In this document: positions 1-10,979 of the stretch, in pieces
Position numbering within the stretch: the first letter of the stretch is position 1
Layout: every line of letters begins with the position of its first letter
Origin: Sequoia sempervirens
Lineage: Eukaryota; Streptophyta; Pinopsida; Cupressales; Cupressaceae
Reading direction: 5' to 3'
Assembly (NCBI GenBank): GCA_007258455.2
Contig: VDFB02000001.1
Coordinates: 17,418,162 to 17,482,161, forward strand
DNA length: 64,000 nucleotides
The notes under the pieces: model-generated
Database searches by the model: none
Told to the model about the DNA's origin: nothing
What the model saw: only the letters and a program-made list of their open reading frames with translations
Translations under genes and position numbers: made by a program

Positions 1-756
1 CATAAATATCCCTACAGCTGCTGCATCTTAAATGGATTTAAAGCTCAATATCTTTTTCCAAACGTAGAGTCAATGATTGGGCAAACCACAGTAGAGGCAT
101 TGATTCTAAGATAGACAATCAAGTAACTGGTTATTAATAACATATAATTGTTTTATCAGAAAGAATGTGACAAGTACAAAATAATGATGGATTTTATTGT
201 GCTTCAAGTCAAATATACAGGTCAAACGTCAGTTGTTTATAGCCTTTCTAAAATGTGATGACAATGGAGCTTAACCTAAACATATTCTACGAACAGAATG
301 CCCAAGTTTGCAATCATTGCAATTTGCTGAGATTACATTTTCTTGGGATTTTGGGTCAATAGCTTACACGCCTTGCCTATGCTTCCATATTTTGTTGTCA
401 ACAGTTCACATGCCTTGTCTATGCTTTCACATTTTTCTGTCCAAGGATTCATATGCTTTGTCGATGCATCCATGACTGAGTAGTTGACCCTGCAACAGGT
501 GATTCTAGTTAGTTTTTGTACTTGTAAAGATGCTGCAAAATATGTAATTAAAGCGATTGTAAAAAAAATGAAAAGACTGTTTAGATGAAGAGGTGGAATC
601 TGGATTTGTGCGTTTGTTCTGTTTCTCAGTGGCCACCTGTACAACAAGAAAAGGTTGAAATTGATTAGTTTGAGTGGTTGTCCTGTAGCAAAGGAGGGAA
701 TATATGGAATTCTTCAAGTTTGTAAGAAAAGTAGTAAATGTACTTACCTGAATATG
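1..756. other. Helitron 3' flank without a recognised gene
   Basis: This stretch lies downstream of the helicase stop on the minus strand. A minus-strand open frame (647-333) ends in two similar ~20-residue units, each with an 'I-K-A-C-L-L-T' spacing, encoded around 345-450. I cannot assign it to a family. It may be element tail or host sequence. I looked for a Helitron-type 3' hairpin and CTRR end and found none that I trust. Confidence 0.3.
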
Positions 757-3700
757 TTATTGAGAAAGGAGTTGAAGGCGAGCCTCTTCTTTCTTTCTAA
801 TAATGTTGTATGGATTCTTCTTCATTTTGGCATAGTGCTCGAAAGAAAATGTTGGTTTTATGCAAATGCCTAGTATGGATTTGACTCTAGACATTGCTAT
901 GAATGTGAGGCCTTGTCTTTCTATATTTCCCATATCGATTGTGGCCTTATTTAGTGTGAGGCCTTGCGATTTGTGTATCGTGATTGCCAATGCCATAGTT
1001 AGTGGTATCTGTCTACGGGTGCCTCGTGATACTAGTTGTATTGGTATAGTTTTTGGGTTTGTTTCATCCCATGGTGGAACACTATAGTTATCGAATGTGA
1101 CTGTCACATATGCTGGTAATTCAGGTGGTTTAGATCTGAGGGGATATACAATGTCTTTCATCTCTCCAAGGGATCCATTTACAAGTCCACCTTGGATCCA
1201 TAGGTTTGTTGTAAGCATGACACGTTGAGATTTGCTTAGTAGTACTTCTTGCAGGATCTGTTAATCATTGGTAGCAGTAGATAATGTACGTTGTGTATTT
1301 ATAGCAACACAGAGTGCAATAGGTAAATTGAGCAGTTGCAATTTTTTCTTGTTGTGTGAAGTTACGAGGTCATTTGTAGCAAACAAGTGTATTGAGTTGT
1401 CAAACTCTTCTTGTTCAGTTGTTGTAAGGTGCTTGTTAGTGTGTGCCATTAATAATTTCCAATCATGTTCTGTTGGGTCTGCATTCCACATGTTTTGCAA
1501 TGTATTATGAAATTGAGTTTGGATTGGATTGTCACCTTGTTGTCTAAATATTGTTTGTAATGTAATAATTGTATTGAATTTGTGCCACAGTTTTTTGTAG
1601 TTGTGTGGGATGCATAGATAGGTTTATCTAGAACAAGTGGAAGTTGTGCTAGGTCTCCTATAAGGATTATAGAGATGCCACCAAAACAAAGATGTTGTTG
1701 TTGTGGGTTTGCTTCGCGTAACCTACTATCGATTTTTAATCGTAGCTTTGGGCCAATGAAGCTCATTTCATTGATTAGAATGTATTGTATATTTTTCATG
1801 TCTTCTTGAAATGTTGTCAAATTTTGTCCTTGTAGTAGTGTTTGCATGTCTCGAATGGGTATTTTGAGGGCTGCATGTACAGTTGATGCTTGTATATTGA
1901 AAGTTGCAATGCCTGTTGGTGCAAGAACAAGGAGTGGGTTGACTGTAGTTGGTATGTTGGTTTGCAGTGCATTTCTTATGCAACTTATTAGGTAGGACTT
2001 TCCAGTGCCTACAGTTCATAGAATTAGCATATGTAGTGGTTGTTTAGGGTGATTCTGAATCGAGTGATTTGTAATTATTGTGAGTGCTAGTTGTTGTTTC
2101 AATGATAGTGTATATTGTTGGTTGTTGAAAGTGGTGGTTGGCTGAAGATCTTGTTGGGATAGTTTGTTTGTGTTTACAAATTGAATTGCAGTTTGGTGTG
2201 AATGTGGAGGAACTGTGTGAGCATCCCATATGTTGTTTTTGTCATAATCACAATGGCCAAGCATTTCAAGTTCATTCAAATTGTGACTATTAGCAAGGCC
2301 AAGTTGAGATAATAGCTCTCATTCATTCAGTGGTAGACCATCTTGTATATGCATATCGTCATTAGAGGTGTCTTCCTCTTCATGGGAAGCTTCCATTTGA
2401 TCTATGCGGTCAAGATGCCATGGAGTGTATTGTTGTGTATGCATATGTTTCCAGTTTTGAACAATTGCTTCTTTGTCGAGGCCTATATCTTTGTCTATTT
2501 GTCGAAAATGTTTGTATAGAAGTAACTCACTCCAACAAAATGATTCAAAAGACTCGCAGTCTTCTTTTGGAATGGTGTGAAAATGAGGGAACACTTGTAC
2601 AATTTCTTTTTCTTTTCTAATTTTCCATTTGCATCCTTTGCGACTACCAATGTATGTGTAGGATCTTACTGATTCAATTAGTGAAACGAGTTCAAGGTGG
2701 TCTGGTCAGTTCATGTAGGCTTGTATGTAAGTAGATTGTATCTCATTACCATTGGTTGTTTTCTTCAGTTGATGGAGTACTTTTTTCCTACATTCAATGA
2801 TATGAAATTTCGATTACAAATGACAAGAGGGAGTTTTTGAAGCATATGACAAGTTTCTTGTGCTCCTATATCTCGTTCTGCAACAATTTCAACCAGAAAC
2901 TTTTGATATGCTTTTAATGCATTTTCCTCCAATCTTTCATTTGCACATATTCTTTCCAACATATCAATGCAATTTTCTGATTTCTTTTAGCTTTAGATGC
3001 ATATTTGGCAATGTATTTGAGAACAAGTAGATGCGAGATGATAGGTTGGCAATCTATGTTAACTCTCCATATTGATAGAATTTGGGCGTTGTGAATGCTT
3101 AGTCTATCATTGTTCCTTATTGGCTCATAGGATTTGTTTCTGGATTCATCACAGAGTAAAGTGGATTTTATGCCTTCTTTCCAAGGAGCTTTGTATCTAC
3201 ATTGTAGTTCTTTCCCTTTTTTGCGTAGACAAGTCCTCTCAGTACATTTAGTGTGTCTTTGAAAACAATTGACTAGTTCTTCATAATCATTGTGCAGGTC
3301 AGTAGATAATATTTGAGATGTGTCCAGTAGACATGGATCATCCATTGGGTTTCTGTGTATGATATTGTTTATTTCAGATTTATTGCGAGGGTTGGTAGTA
3401 GTGACATAGTTGTCAAAGAATTGTTTTGCTCTATCGACTTCTATTTGATTATCCCAATTTAGGGTGCCATGTTTGGTGCATTTTGAAGCCATAGAAATCC
3501 ATGTATGTGTGCAGAGCCTCTATGTTGCCATTCATATCTATACCAATAATTTGTGGCATGGAGGAGTTTTTCAATGACCTCTTCTCGAAAGATTGTGAAA
3601 CGTTGATGTAGATATAGGGATGTGGTATGTGGGTTTTGAATAATGTTATCTATACATTTTTTGTTGGAAGTAATTACATTTGGGGTGCTTGATGAAAACA

Positions 3701-4844
3701 ATGTGTGTAAATCAGGCCACTTTGTGTCAGCTACACTTAGTGTGAAGAACAATGTTGGGGACCCTATTTGGTTTATCATGTTTGTTAGATCAGAATGACA
3801 CTTGTTCTAGTATGACCGTGTGCCTCATATGGTTGAACCATAATGCATGAGCTCTTCAACTAATTGGTTGTCAGGCAGGTTATGTAAGTGGTGATGAAGT
3901 TCTTCGATAGTGGTTGGTACACAGTCGTCTACTTTTCTTTTGATGAATATGGATGCAAGTGCTTGGCTATGATGACACATCATCATATTGAGAATGAAGT
4001 ATCTAAATCGTGGATGCTGTCCAAATCTGTTGTCATGGTATTGCATAAGATGCAAGGCATATTCATGAAGTTGCACCTCCCTAGCTCGAGGTTGCATGGG
4101 TAGTGCAGTTCCATTTGGAAAGAGAGTGGGAAATGCCATATCAAATAGGCCCTCAGTAGTGTATTCATTGATGGGGCTTGAGCTTAGATGAGGCCAATTA
4201 ATGATGGGGTGGTTGTCATTTTCTATATGTATAGATTCCTTTATGATTTGTAACTCACGAGGTTTATTTGGTAGGCTAAACATGAATGATGTTGAATATT
4301 TTGTTTCATTTTCTTCATCATTGGGATTATTTTTAGATTCCACATATGTTCTTGTTGGATTTACACGTGCAATGAGCATCTCTTCTACTTGGGTGAGAAT
4401 TTTAAGCACATTTGGTTGTTCACATGGGTCCATATTGTTATGGATGGAGAATCGATGTATGCCTTTCTCAGCAATGCATCTTCTAGAAATAGGATTGTTG
4501 TTTGTTGAACAAACATGTATACCAGGGTATCATTCCTTATAGATGGTACATGTTTGTATGCTTGATAGTGCATCTATTCTATTTCTAAATTTTTTTGATG
4601 TCTCTACAAATTTGGCAGACCAATCAATAGCCAATTTGGTTCTGGAACCTATATTTTGTGGCATTTGTGTATGTAGATGTGTTTCAGTTTGTTGATGGGG
4701 AAAACTTATAGAAGCTTCTATGTGGTGACTGATGAGTGGTTGTAATGGTTCTTGTAAGTTGTGTGTTCGTTGGATACTACGGTGAACACTTATTTCTTCT
4801 TTGTGTCTAGCATAGTACAAGCGACTTCTCTTACGAGCTTGCAA
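757..4844 (-). pseudogene. Helitron Rep/Pif1-like helicase pseudogene
   Basis: Read on the minus strand the order is as follows. An N-terminal region (4844-4530) precedes a block with LTQVEEMLIARV (about 4390), as in the DUF6570-type part of Helitron proteins, then EGLFDMAFPTLFPNG. The Rep domain follows with FFTLSVADTKWPDL, the HUH motif in RGSAHIHGFLWL (histidine codons 3507-3509 and 3501-3503) and the two-tyrosine motif YIAKY (3013-3015 and 3001-3003). The Pif1 helicase has Walker A GTGKS (about 2001-2009), motif Ia APTGIATF, Walker B-like ILINEMSFIG, RVMLTTNLWIQGGLVNGSLG, and the C-terminal THKSQGLTL and FIAMSR motifs, ending at 757. Breaks include stops at about 3825 and 3807, a one-base shift near 3470, a TGA at 2016-2018 just before Walker A, and a stop at about 1261. 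Catalytic residues are kept, so decay is mainly by nonsense changes. The RGSAHIHG signature differs from the RGLPHAH form I recall for most flowering-plant Helitrons. Confidence 0.88.
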
Positions 4845-6713
4845 TTTTTGCGGATCTGTAGTGGGAAAGAATATAGTAAATATAAACTTCTAGATATAAA
4901 CCAAACACAGAAAAACATTCACTTCCATCTCACTCAAAGAAGATACAAACAACGATAGCAATGATTCAAGAAAAGCAAATCTGAAATAAGTTCCTAAATA
5001 AAATAAAATTGTGGAATGAAAGAGCACAAATCTAAATACCAGTGTTGTAATCCCATAAGTATCCTTGCTGTGCCATGTATCACTCAGGAACACATGAGCA
5101 AGTCCACCCTGAAAATAAAGTATAAATATTCAATAGTTAACACTTGTTACTGAGATGTTGCTAGACTGAAAAAACCATTTACAATTGAAAGTCCAGGATA
5201 CTAAATTTTAGACAGCTGAGATAGAGTGGAAGTGGAGATCAAGTGGATTGTTCTAATTTGTACTGTAACAACGCAGTAAAATAACTCCTCCCCTATGGAG
5301 CTTGTTGCTACAATGAGCAGAAACTGCCAAGCCAAAACGAAGGAAGATTATAAGGCTTGTTTGAAATTTAATAAAGGAGACATTAGATAGAGAGATGGAC
5401 AGGTCATCAGAGATTTCCAAGGCCTACACAATGGCTTTGATGAGACACCTCACAATAAGCACATCAATCAAAATTAGAACATTGACATCTTGCTCCCTTG
5501 TATACACATTTTCTCTACCTATTTCAGCTTTGCTCCAAGCAAAGCTTAATAGTGGATTAAATAGATGACAAAAGAAAGAAATTATGCTTTGCAAAGGTCA
5601 TTCTATAAAAAAAATTGAATACAACAGATTATAGATCAATGAAGACAAAGAAAGAAAACTTAAAAGAAACCAAACTCCTTGTATGTTTGCTATTGCACTG
5701 CAATACATTGATTAGAAGGCCCACATAAACTAGTTCCATCATGATCAACAAGAAAATTATTAGATTATCTATGTTTGTGTAAAGTCCTTATTTTGATGTT
5801 TGACTGATATGTTGCCCTTTCGATACTGTGACGACATCACCACATGTAAGTCCAACATATATATTGTACTGGAATACCTAAAACTCACCACATTGTACTC
5901 TGCAAACAAATTCTTCATACAAAGACTCTTTACAAGTGAATATTGCCCAAATTCCAACAAGAAGCTAAAAAAAAAATGCAACAAAAGCACATGCATGGAT
6001 GGAATACATGCACCCCTACACTTAATTGCATCATGCAAAATTAGGAGAGAACATTATGATACTTTTGAATAGGGCACTGACTTCTTTTTTTTGCGAGTTC
6101 AATTATCTCTTGAAGATCTTTATGGATGAGCACAAGAAATCCATTGAGCAGAAGGAGACCATAATATATTGGCGCTTAGGTTTTTACAACACTACAAGAG
6201 ATGCCATCAAGAACACTAGTTAAGATCTGAGTATATGCATCAATACTTGAGTTCTAGACAAAGTATATATTTTAAAGTATTGGGACTTTCTTGGGTAGAT
6301 TTATCATAGCATCAATTCCTACAACAAGAAGACGGGCTCTACCAATTATTCAAGGATCTCCGTAGATATGGATCTAAAGCATCCCCTTCAAAAAGTATTA
6401 CACTAGCAAAAATGTTAAGTGGGAGAATGAAGTAGACATCATGCAGGAGTAGGAGCAGGAGTGTGAAAAACACTTCAAACCAGATGCAATGCAAGAGCAG
6501 GTTTGGAGTGGACAAAGGTGTTGACGAAGATGCAGATGATGAGCCAGGCATGGATGAGTGGGATATCCCTTACAAAGATAATAATGACGAGACCATCATG
6601 GTAGTCTAGTTGGAAGCACAAAGGTCCATGTCATAGGCATGTTCATCTTCCAAGTTGCCAGATTCTTTTTGTTCAATGATGGGTGACCTTGGGAGTGCTC
6701 TTTTGAGGGGTTT
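4845..6713. other. Non-coding spacer between Rep/helicase and the inserted gene fragment
   Basis: AT-rich sequence upstream (on the minus strand) of the Rep/helicase start. Only short frames occur and none shows a recognisable domain. It probably holds the 5' leader and promoter of the Rep/helicase gene, but no specific element can be named. Confidence 0.4.
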
Positions 6714-6968
6714 TTGCTGCCCTCTCCTAGAAACTCCTTTGTTCCAAGTGTGGCAGCTTTGCAACAAGATGCAATCGATCTTTGTGAAATGGAGAAACGT
6801 CTCTCCATTCTAGCAACCAAGGCATCCAATGACACAAATGGTCCAAGTTTGCAAGATACTAAGGCCTACGAAATGGTTATAGGGAGTGTCATCAAATACA
6901 TGGATCTAATACATGGATGGAAACTAGCTTTTTCAAAGTTATTTTGTTCTATAGTTTCTAATTGTTAA
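6714..6968 (+). pseudogene. Unidentified 84-codon open frame, possible captured exon fragment
   Basis: The frame contains a fairly polar, helix-like stretch (ALQQDAIDLCEMEKRLSILA) and reads unlike shadow translations. It lies on the same strand as, and 270 bp upstream of, the CHUP1-like fragment. I cannot assign it to CHUP1 or to any other family. It could be a second captured host piece inside the Helitron or a chance frame. Confidence 0.25.
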
Positions 6969-7236
6969 TTGTTCTGTAATTTCAACTTTTAGTTATCAGA
7001 TCTGGATCTTTTTGAGGAGTTAATACTTGTGAATGGAATTTCCATATTTGTTAAGTTTCCATGCTTTAAAGTGTCAAACCAATAAGCCAAAAGATCATTT
7101 TTAAGATGCTTGAATGGAAGGGGGCACCACTTAATATGGACATCTAAATTTTTATTAACATAGTCTTGACTCCAATAGAAAATTTTATTGAGGAGTTCTG
7201 CAAAAAAGAACTGGATGTAGGTTCAATAGCTTTAAA

Positions 7237-7458
7237 ATGTCTTTTACTCCTTTTTTTCAAGTTGATGAGTGTGCATTTCTCAAACATTTTGATTGGCCCG
7301 AGAGTAAATTTGATATCTTGAGGGAAGCAACATTTGAATATCAAGATTTGCAAAAGTTGGACTCAAAAGTTGCTTCCTTTGTTGATAGCCCAACGCTTTC
7401 TTGCGATGCAGCCCTTAATAAAATGTTATCTTTACTTGAACTCAAAATGTTTACATAA
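7237..7458 (+). pseudogene. CHUP1-like (chloroplast unusual positioning 1 family) exon fragment
   Basis: The frame reads VDECAFLKHFDWPESKFDIL and continues REATFEYQDLQKL...ALNKMLSLLE. This matches the conserved C-terminal region of the plant CHUP1/CHUP1-like actin-associated proteins (consensus VDERAVLKHFDWPE, then LREAAFEYQDL, then LKKM..LLE). CHUP1 anchors chloroplasts to actin at the plasma membrane. Just before the VDE codons is a pyrimidine-rich tract ending CAA where an intron acceptor CAG would be expected, so this looks like a genomic exon piece rather than a retrocopy. Only about 60 of several hundred residues are present. It lies antisense between the two Helitron genes. Confidence 0.7.
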
Positions 7459-7988
7459 TTATTGTCCTATGAAATCATCCCTATAGATAGACCTATCCTT
7501 CCAACTGGAAAACATATATAGATACGAGTAAATAATGCCCAACAATGGGTGTCATCATCATGTTTTAGCCTTTTAGGGATATGAGTATTATATCTCTTTA
7601 TACAAAAGTGGCTAACACAGTTTTTTTAAATTCGCAAGAATGGTAAATGGATTTACATATGTTTTGTATTGATAGTAAACATGAAACAGAAGTTTTGAAG
7701 GGGTCTTCAAACCCTATACAGTGCCAAATATTATATAAAGTGGGGAGGCTGATTGCAGAACAAGGAAAACATTCTAAAGAGTGGGGAGGCTACTTGTTGG
7801 AAAAGGAAAAAAGTTGAACTAAGCTATTTGTGTGAATGAAAAGTTGCTTTCATTGTACAATGCAAAATATTATTTACAGTGGGGAAGTTTCTTTCATTGT
7901 ACAATGCAAAAGATTATATACAGTGGGGAGGTTGATTGTGTGAAGAGTGTGCAACCTACTTGCAGGCAAAGGCAAACATTTTGACTGA

Positions 7989-9998
7989 TTATTTTGGGTT
8001 CCCAGTGTAGGCCTCAGCTATTTGACTCAACAAAAGGTTTCTCTCGCTTGTGAAATCAACTATATCAACTTTCGAGATAGTTGATTTCAGCCGTGCTTCA
8101 TTATTGTATGTTTTGTTTCTGCTTGATAGGGTGAAGATGTATTGCTTGCATAGGACATTTTGTATGACCTGTTCACTAGTTGTGTCTACTTCCTGATTGA
8201 ATTGAAGTAGATATAGTTCTTTTGCAAGAATTTTGATGAGTTTAGTTGTGGATTCTTCAAAGGCAGTTGCCCATAGAGCACCAGTGTGATCTTCAAGCTT
8301 GATCTGAAGAGCATATCTATAATTGCAATCTTCAAAGGCAGCTTGACACTTTGAACAGTACTATTTTCCTTCATTATTTTGTACAAGTCTTTTCTTGCAT
8401 TGTTTTCCCTCAAACTTAGTAGGGCAAGTTGGGTAACAAAATGAATTTGATTTGATGAAAACAATGGTTGCTTTGAGAATGCATTGCAAAGGCTATGTTA
8501 GATCTAAACAATTTCCTTGGATGTTGGCAATGTTCTTCCGTGTAAGAACAAGAGGTTCATCTAGAAGTGTTGTTGTTGGCATGGTAATTTCATTTGCATT
8601 CTTTGTAAGCCAACAATGTAACTCTTCTGTTTCTTTGATAGTAGGGTTAATAAACAATTGAGAGGTGGCTAGAGTGCTGATGACCTTACCATTATACTCA
8701 GTTACACGAGCATCTTTTATTGCAAGAACAGTTGAATTTTGTAGGTGGTACATTTCTTGAAGTTTAGAACCTTCCTTTTGAGTTGTTCGACCCCACAAAG
8801 TGACATTGATACTAGATGCAGAGGAGTCTACTAATTTGAGGCTCCTCCTTAAGACCTCTATCCCATCTCTTCTTCATATTGTTGAGGCATAGTCAACACA
8901 TATAACAATTCCAATAACATCAGTAGAGGAACTATTAGCTTTACTAATAATCTCAGTAATGGGTGTAAAAGAGAATTGATGTGCTGGAATGAGGAGATCG
9001 TCATTGCAAAGGACTTTTGAATCATCCATTAAAGTGATTTCTATTTCATTGTTCAATTTATTGTAGAACTTATCTGCTGCTTTGACAGTTCCACCAAACA
9101 ATGTATATATAGAACCAACTTGGGCATGCATGTAATGACGGTCAACAATTTCATTGAAGCATGTAACATGTACTTTAGTGTGCTCACTATCAATGATGTC
9201 AAAATAGAATACCTAGCCATGTCCCTTCTTTGCGTTAAATTGGTGGATTTCTTTTTTCATAATTACACAACCTTTATTGTCCACCTTGTTTGAAAAGGAT
9301 TTAAGCTTTTCACAGGCATGATAGCTGCAATATCATTTTTTTTGCATAGGGATGCATGAATTCCAAACATCAATCGCTTAGGAGGTGACTTTGTAGATGT
9401 GCCAATTCCATTTGAGTTTGTAGATGGGTCAGATGAGACCTCCACATTTCTTTGTATAGATTGAGGTGACACTGTAGATGTGCCAATTCCATTTGAGTTT
9501 GTAGATGGGTCAGATGAAACCTCCACATTTCTTTGTATAGATTGGTCTTCTTCTTGGTAGAGAAAGGTGGGATCACCTATGGCATCATGTTCTATGCATG
9601 CAATCTCTAGTTTAGAGATTACAATCCACCTATTGATTTGAAGGGGAATGCATTATTAGGTAGGCATAATGAAACCCACAAATGCAAACATGTAATAATT
9701 GACTATAGCCATTGAAATTGAAGGCTAACATTGCATGAAAAATAGAAGGGCAGCGAAATCATGTGAGCTGTAGTATAGAGCCCTTTTGTATTGTATTTGA
9801 AGTTAGTAAGTGGTTATACTTTTTTGGCAAGGTGGCTTTTTGGAGGTGCAGCCCATCAGAGAGTGCTAATCTATATCTTGGTGCTGATTGGATGCCTAGT
9901 CCAAATGTTGAAATGCTAAAGACCTAGAGATGTGGATTTACATCCAGTGTGTCATTGTTCAACAGGGTGATTGCATTGGGTGTCAAAGATAGAGACAT
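7989..9998 (-). pseudogene. RPA1-like (replication protein A 70-kDa subunit) pseudogene within the Helitron
   Basis: Minus strand from ATG 9998-9996 (MSLSLTPNAITLLNN, typical RPA-N start) to TAA at 7991-7989. The domains appear in the usual order. RPA-N runs from 9998 to about 9590 and may contain a short intron around 9630-9745. A spacer with a duplicated 27-residue unit follows. DBD-A has SLNPFQTRWTIK then VFYFDIIDSEHTKVHVTCFN (about 9295-9150). DBD-B has VTLWGRTTQKEGSK and AIKDARVTEYNGKVISTLAT (about 8810-8690). DBD-C has the zinc-finger cysteines FCYPTCP...QC...YCSKC, then DCNYRYALQIKLEDHTG and ALWATAFEE (about 8440-8230). Breaks are a stop in RPA-N, a shift near 9280, TAG near 9220, TGA at about 8876, TAG at 8493-8495 and a TAG replacing the residue before YCSKC. 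The protein binds single-stranded DNA during replication. In a Helitron it probably serves transposition. Strand and position next to Rep/helicase support that. Confidence 0.88.
9382..9543 (-). repeat. Two-copy 81-bp in-frame tandem repeat in the RPA1-like gene
   Basis: The units at 9382-9462 and 9463-9543 are nearly identical (a handful of differences) and each adds 27 codons, including SSDPSTNSNGIGTST. They lie in the linker between RPA-N and DBD-A, which is flexible in RPA1, so an expansion here would be tolerated. Confidence 0.9.
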
Positions 9999-10210
9999 AT
10001 CTGAATGGATCTGGAATATCCCTAGAAAAGTGCATAGGTTGATAAGTTCTCTGCTTGTTTTAAAGTAAGAAAATGCTATTTTAATGTCCTTTGTACACAA
10101 ATATTATAGCTTAAGCTACCTGAAGGACAAGAAACATAGAGACTAAAAGAAATTTCAAATAAAAAATCCTAGACCTGTTAAACAACACAAATAACTTTGG
10201 TATCTATCTT

Positions 10211-10891
10211 GAAAATCAAGAAAACTAAAGGAGAAAACTAAAAAGTAGAGGCTTTCCTTGTAAGGATGGTAGTATAGGGTTATGAGTTGTAGTAGTAGCT
10301 GTAGCTAAGGCACCTGTAACATTTAAACAAAAATACACAATACACATATAAGAAGTGAGTAAATTCAAATAGTGTAATATAAATAAAAAATAAGTAATCC
10401 ATTGCAACTAGAAAAATACAATACATATTTATAAAAGTATAGAATAAATCTATTTAGTGACATGTTTAAAAAGATAAAAAGACTAGAATGGCAATCAAAA
10501 AAACACCAGATCAGAATGAAAATTCACAAATTAAACAAATATTTACTCTTCAGCAACAGACACCTCCTAGAATCCTTGAAAATCAACCTCCTAGAATCCT
10601 TGAAAATCAAGAAAACTAAAGGAGAAAACTAAAAAGTAGAGGCTTGCCTTGTAAGGATGGTAGTATAGGGTTATGAGTTGCAGTAGTAGCTGTAGCTGAG
10701 GCACCTATAACATTTAAACAAAAAGACACAATACACATATAAGAAGTGAGTAAATTCATTTAGTGCAATATAAATAAAAAATAAGTATATTTATAAAGTA
10801 TAGAATAAATCTATTTAGTGACATGTTTAAAAAGATAAAAAGACTGGAATGGCAATCACAAAAACACCAGATCAGAATGAAAATTCACAGT
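10211..10891. repeat. Two-copy direct repeat of ~300 bp, no gene
   Basis: A block at 10211-10530 recurs at 10602-10891 (offset about 391 bp) with few substitutions. The second copy lacks about 30 bp near its middle. Both carry the phrase GGATGGTAGTATAGGGTTAT and end at AACACCAGATCAGAATGAAA. The short spacer between them also duplicates CCTAGAATCCTTGAAAATCA. No coding potential seen. The block lies just upstream of the Helitron RPA1 start. Confidence 0.85.
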
Positions 10892-10979
10892 TGTATGTTA
10901 ATATTAAAATGTATTCATGCAATGCAAAAATATTGATATCTTTTGTACACATAAAAGAACTTCAATTTGTTAGTCCATT

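Larger units (their letters stand above)
333..9998 (-). mobile_element. Decayed Helitron-class rolling-circle transposon carrying Rep/helicase and RPA1-like genes
   Basis: Two same-strand pseudogenes define the element: an RPA1-like single-strand DNA-binding protein (9998-7989) and, downstream, a Rep/Pif1-helicase (4844-757). This pairing is known from plant Helitrons. Rep nicks and joins DNA, the helicase unwinds, and RPA may coat single strands. I could not find convincing Helitron termini (5' TC, or a 3' hairpin followed by CTRR), so the limits given are only the outermost coding signal and its tail. A CHUP1-like exon fragment lies antisense between the two genes, which would fit Helitron gene capture. 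All coding parts carry stops and frameshifts. An alternative is that the RPA1 copy arrived independently, but shared strand and proximity argue against it. Confidence 0.75.

Noticed and set aside
860..1510. Plus-strand open frames at 860-1087 and 1268-1510
   Set aside because: They lie antisense to the recognisable Pif1 helicase motifs and show no domain of their own.
1768..2019. Minus-strand frame 2019-1768 rich in His/Asn/Thr
   Set aside because: It is an off-frame reading of the helicase Walker A and motif Ia region.
8452..8661. Plus-strand frame over the RPA1 region
   Set aside because: Antisense shadow of DBD-B and DBD-C.
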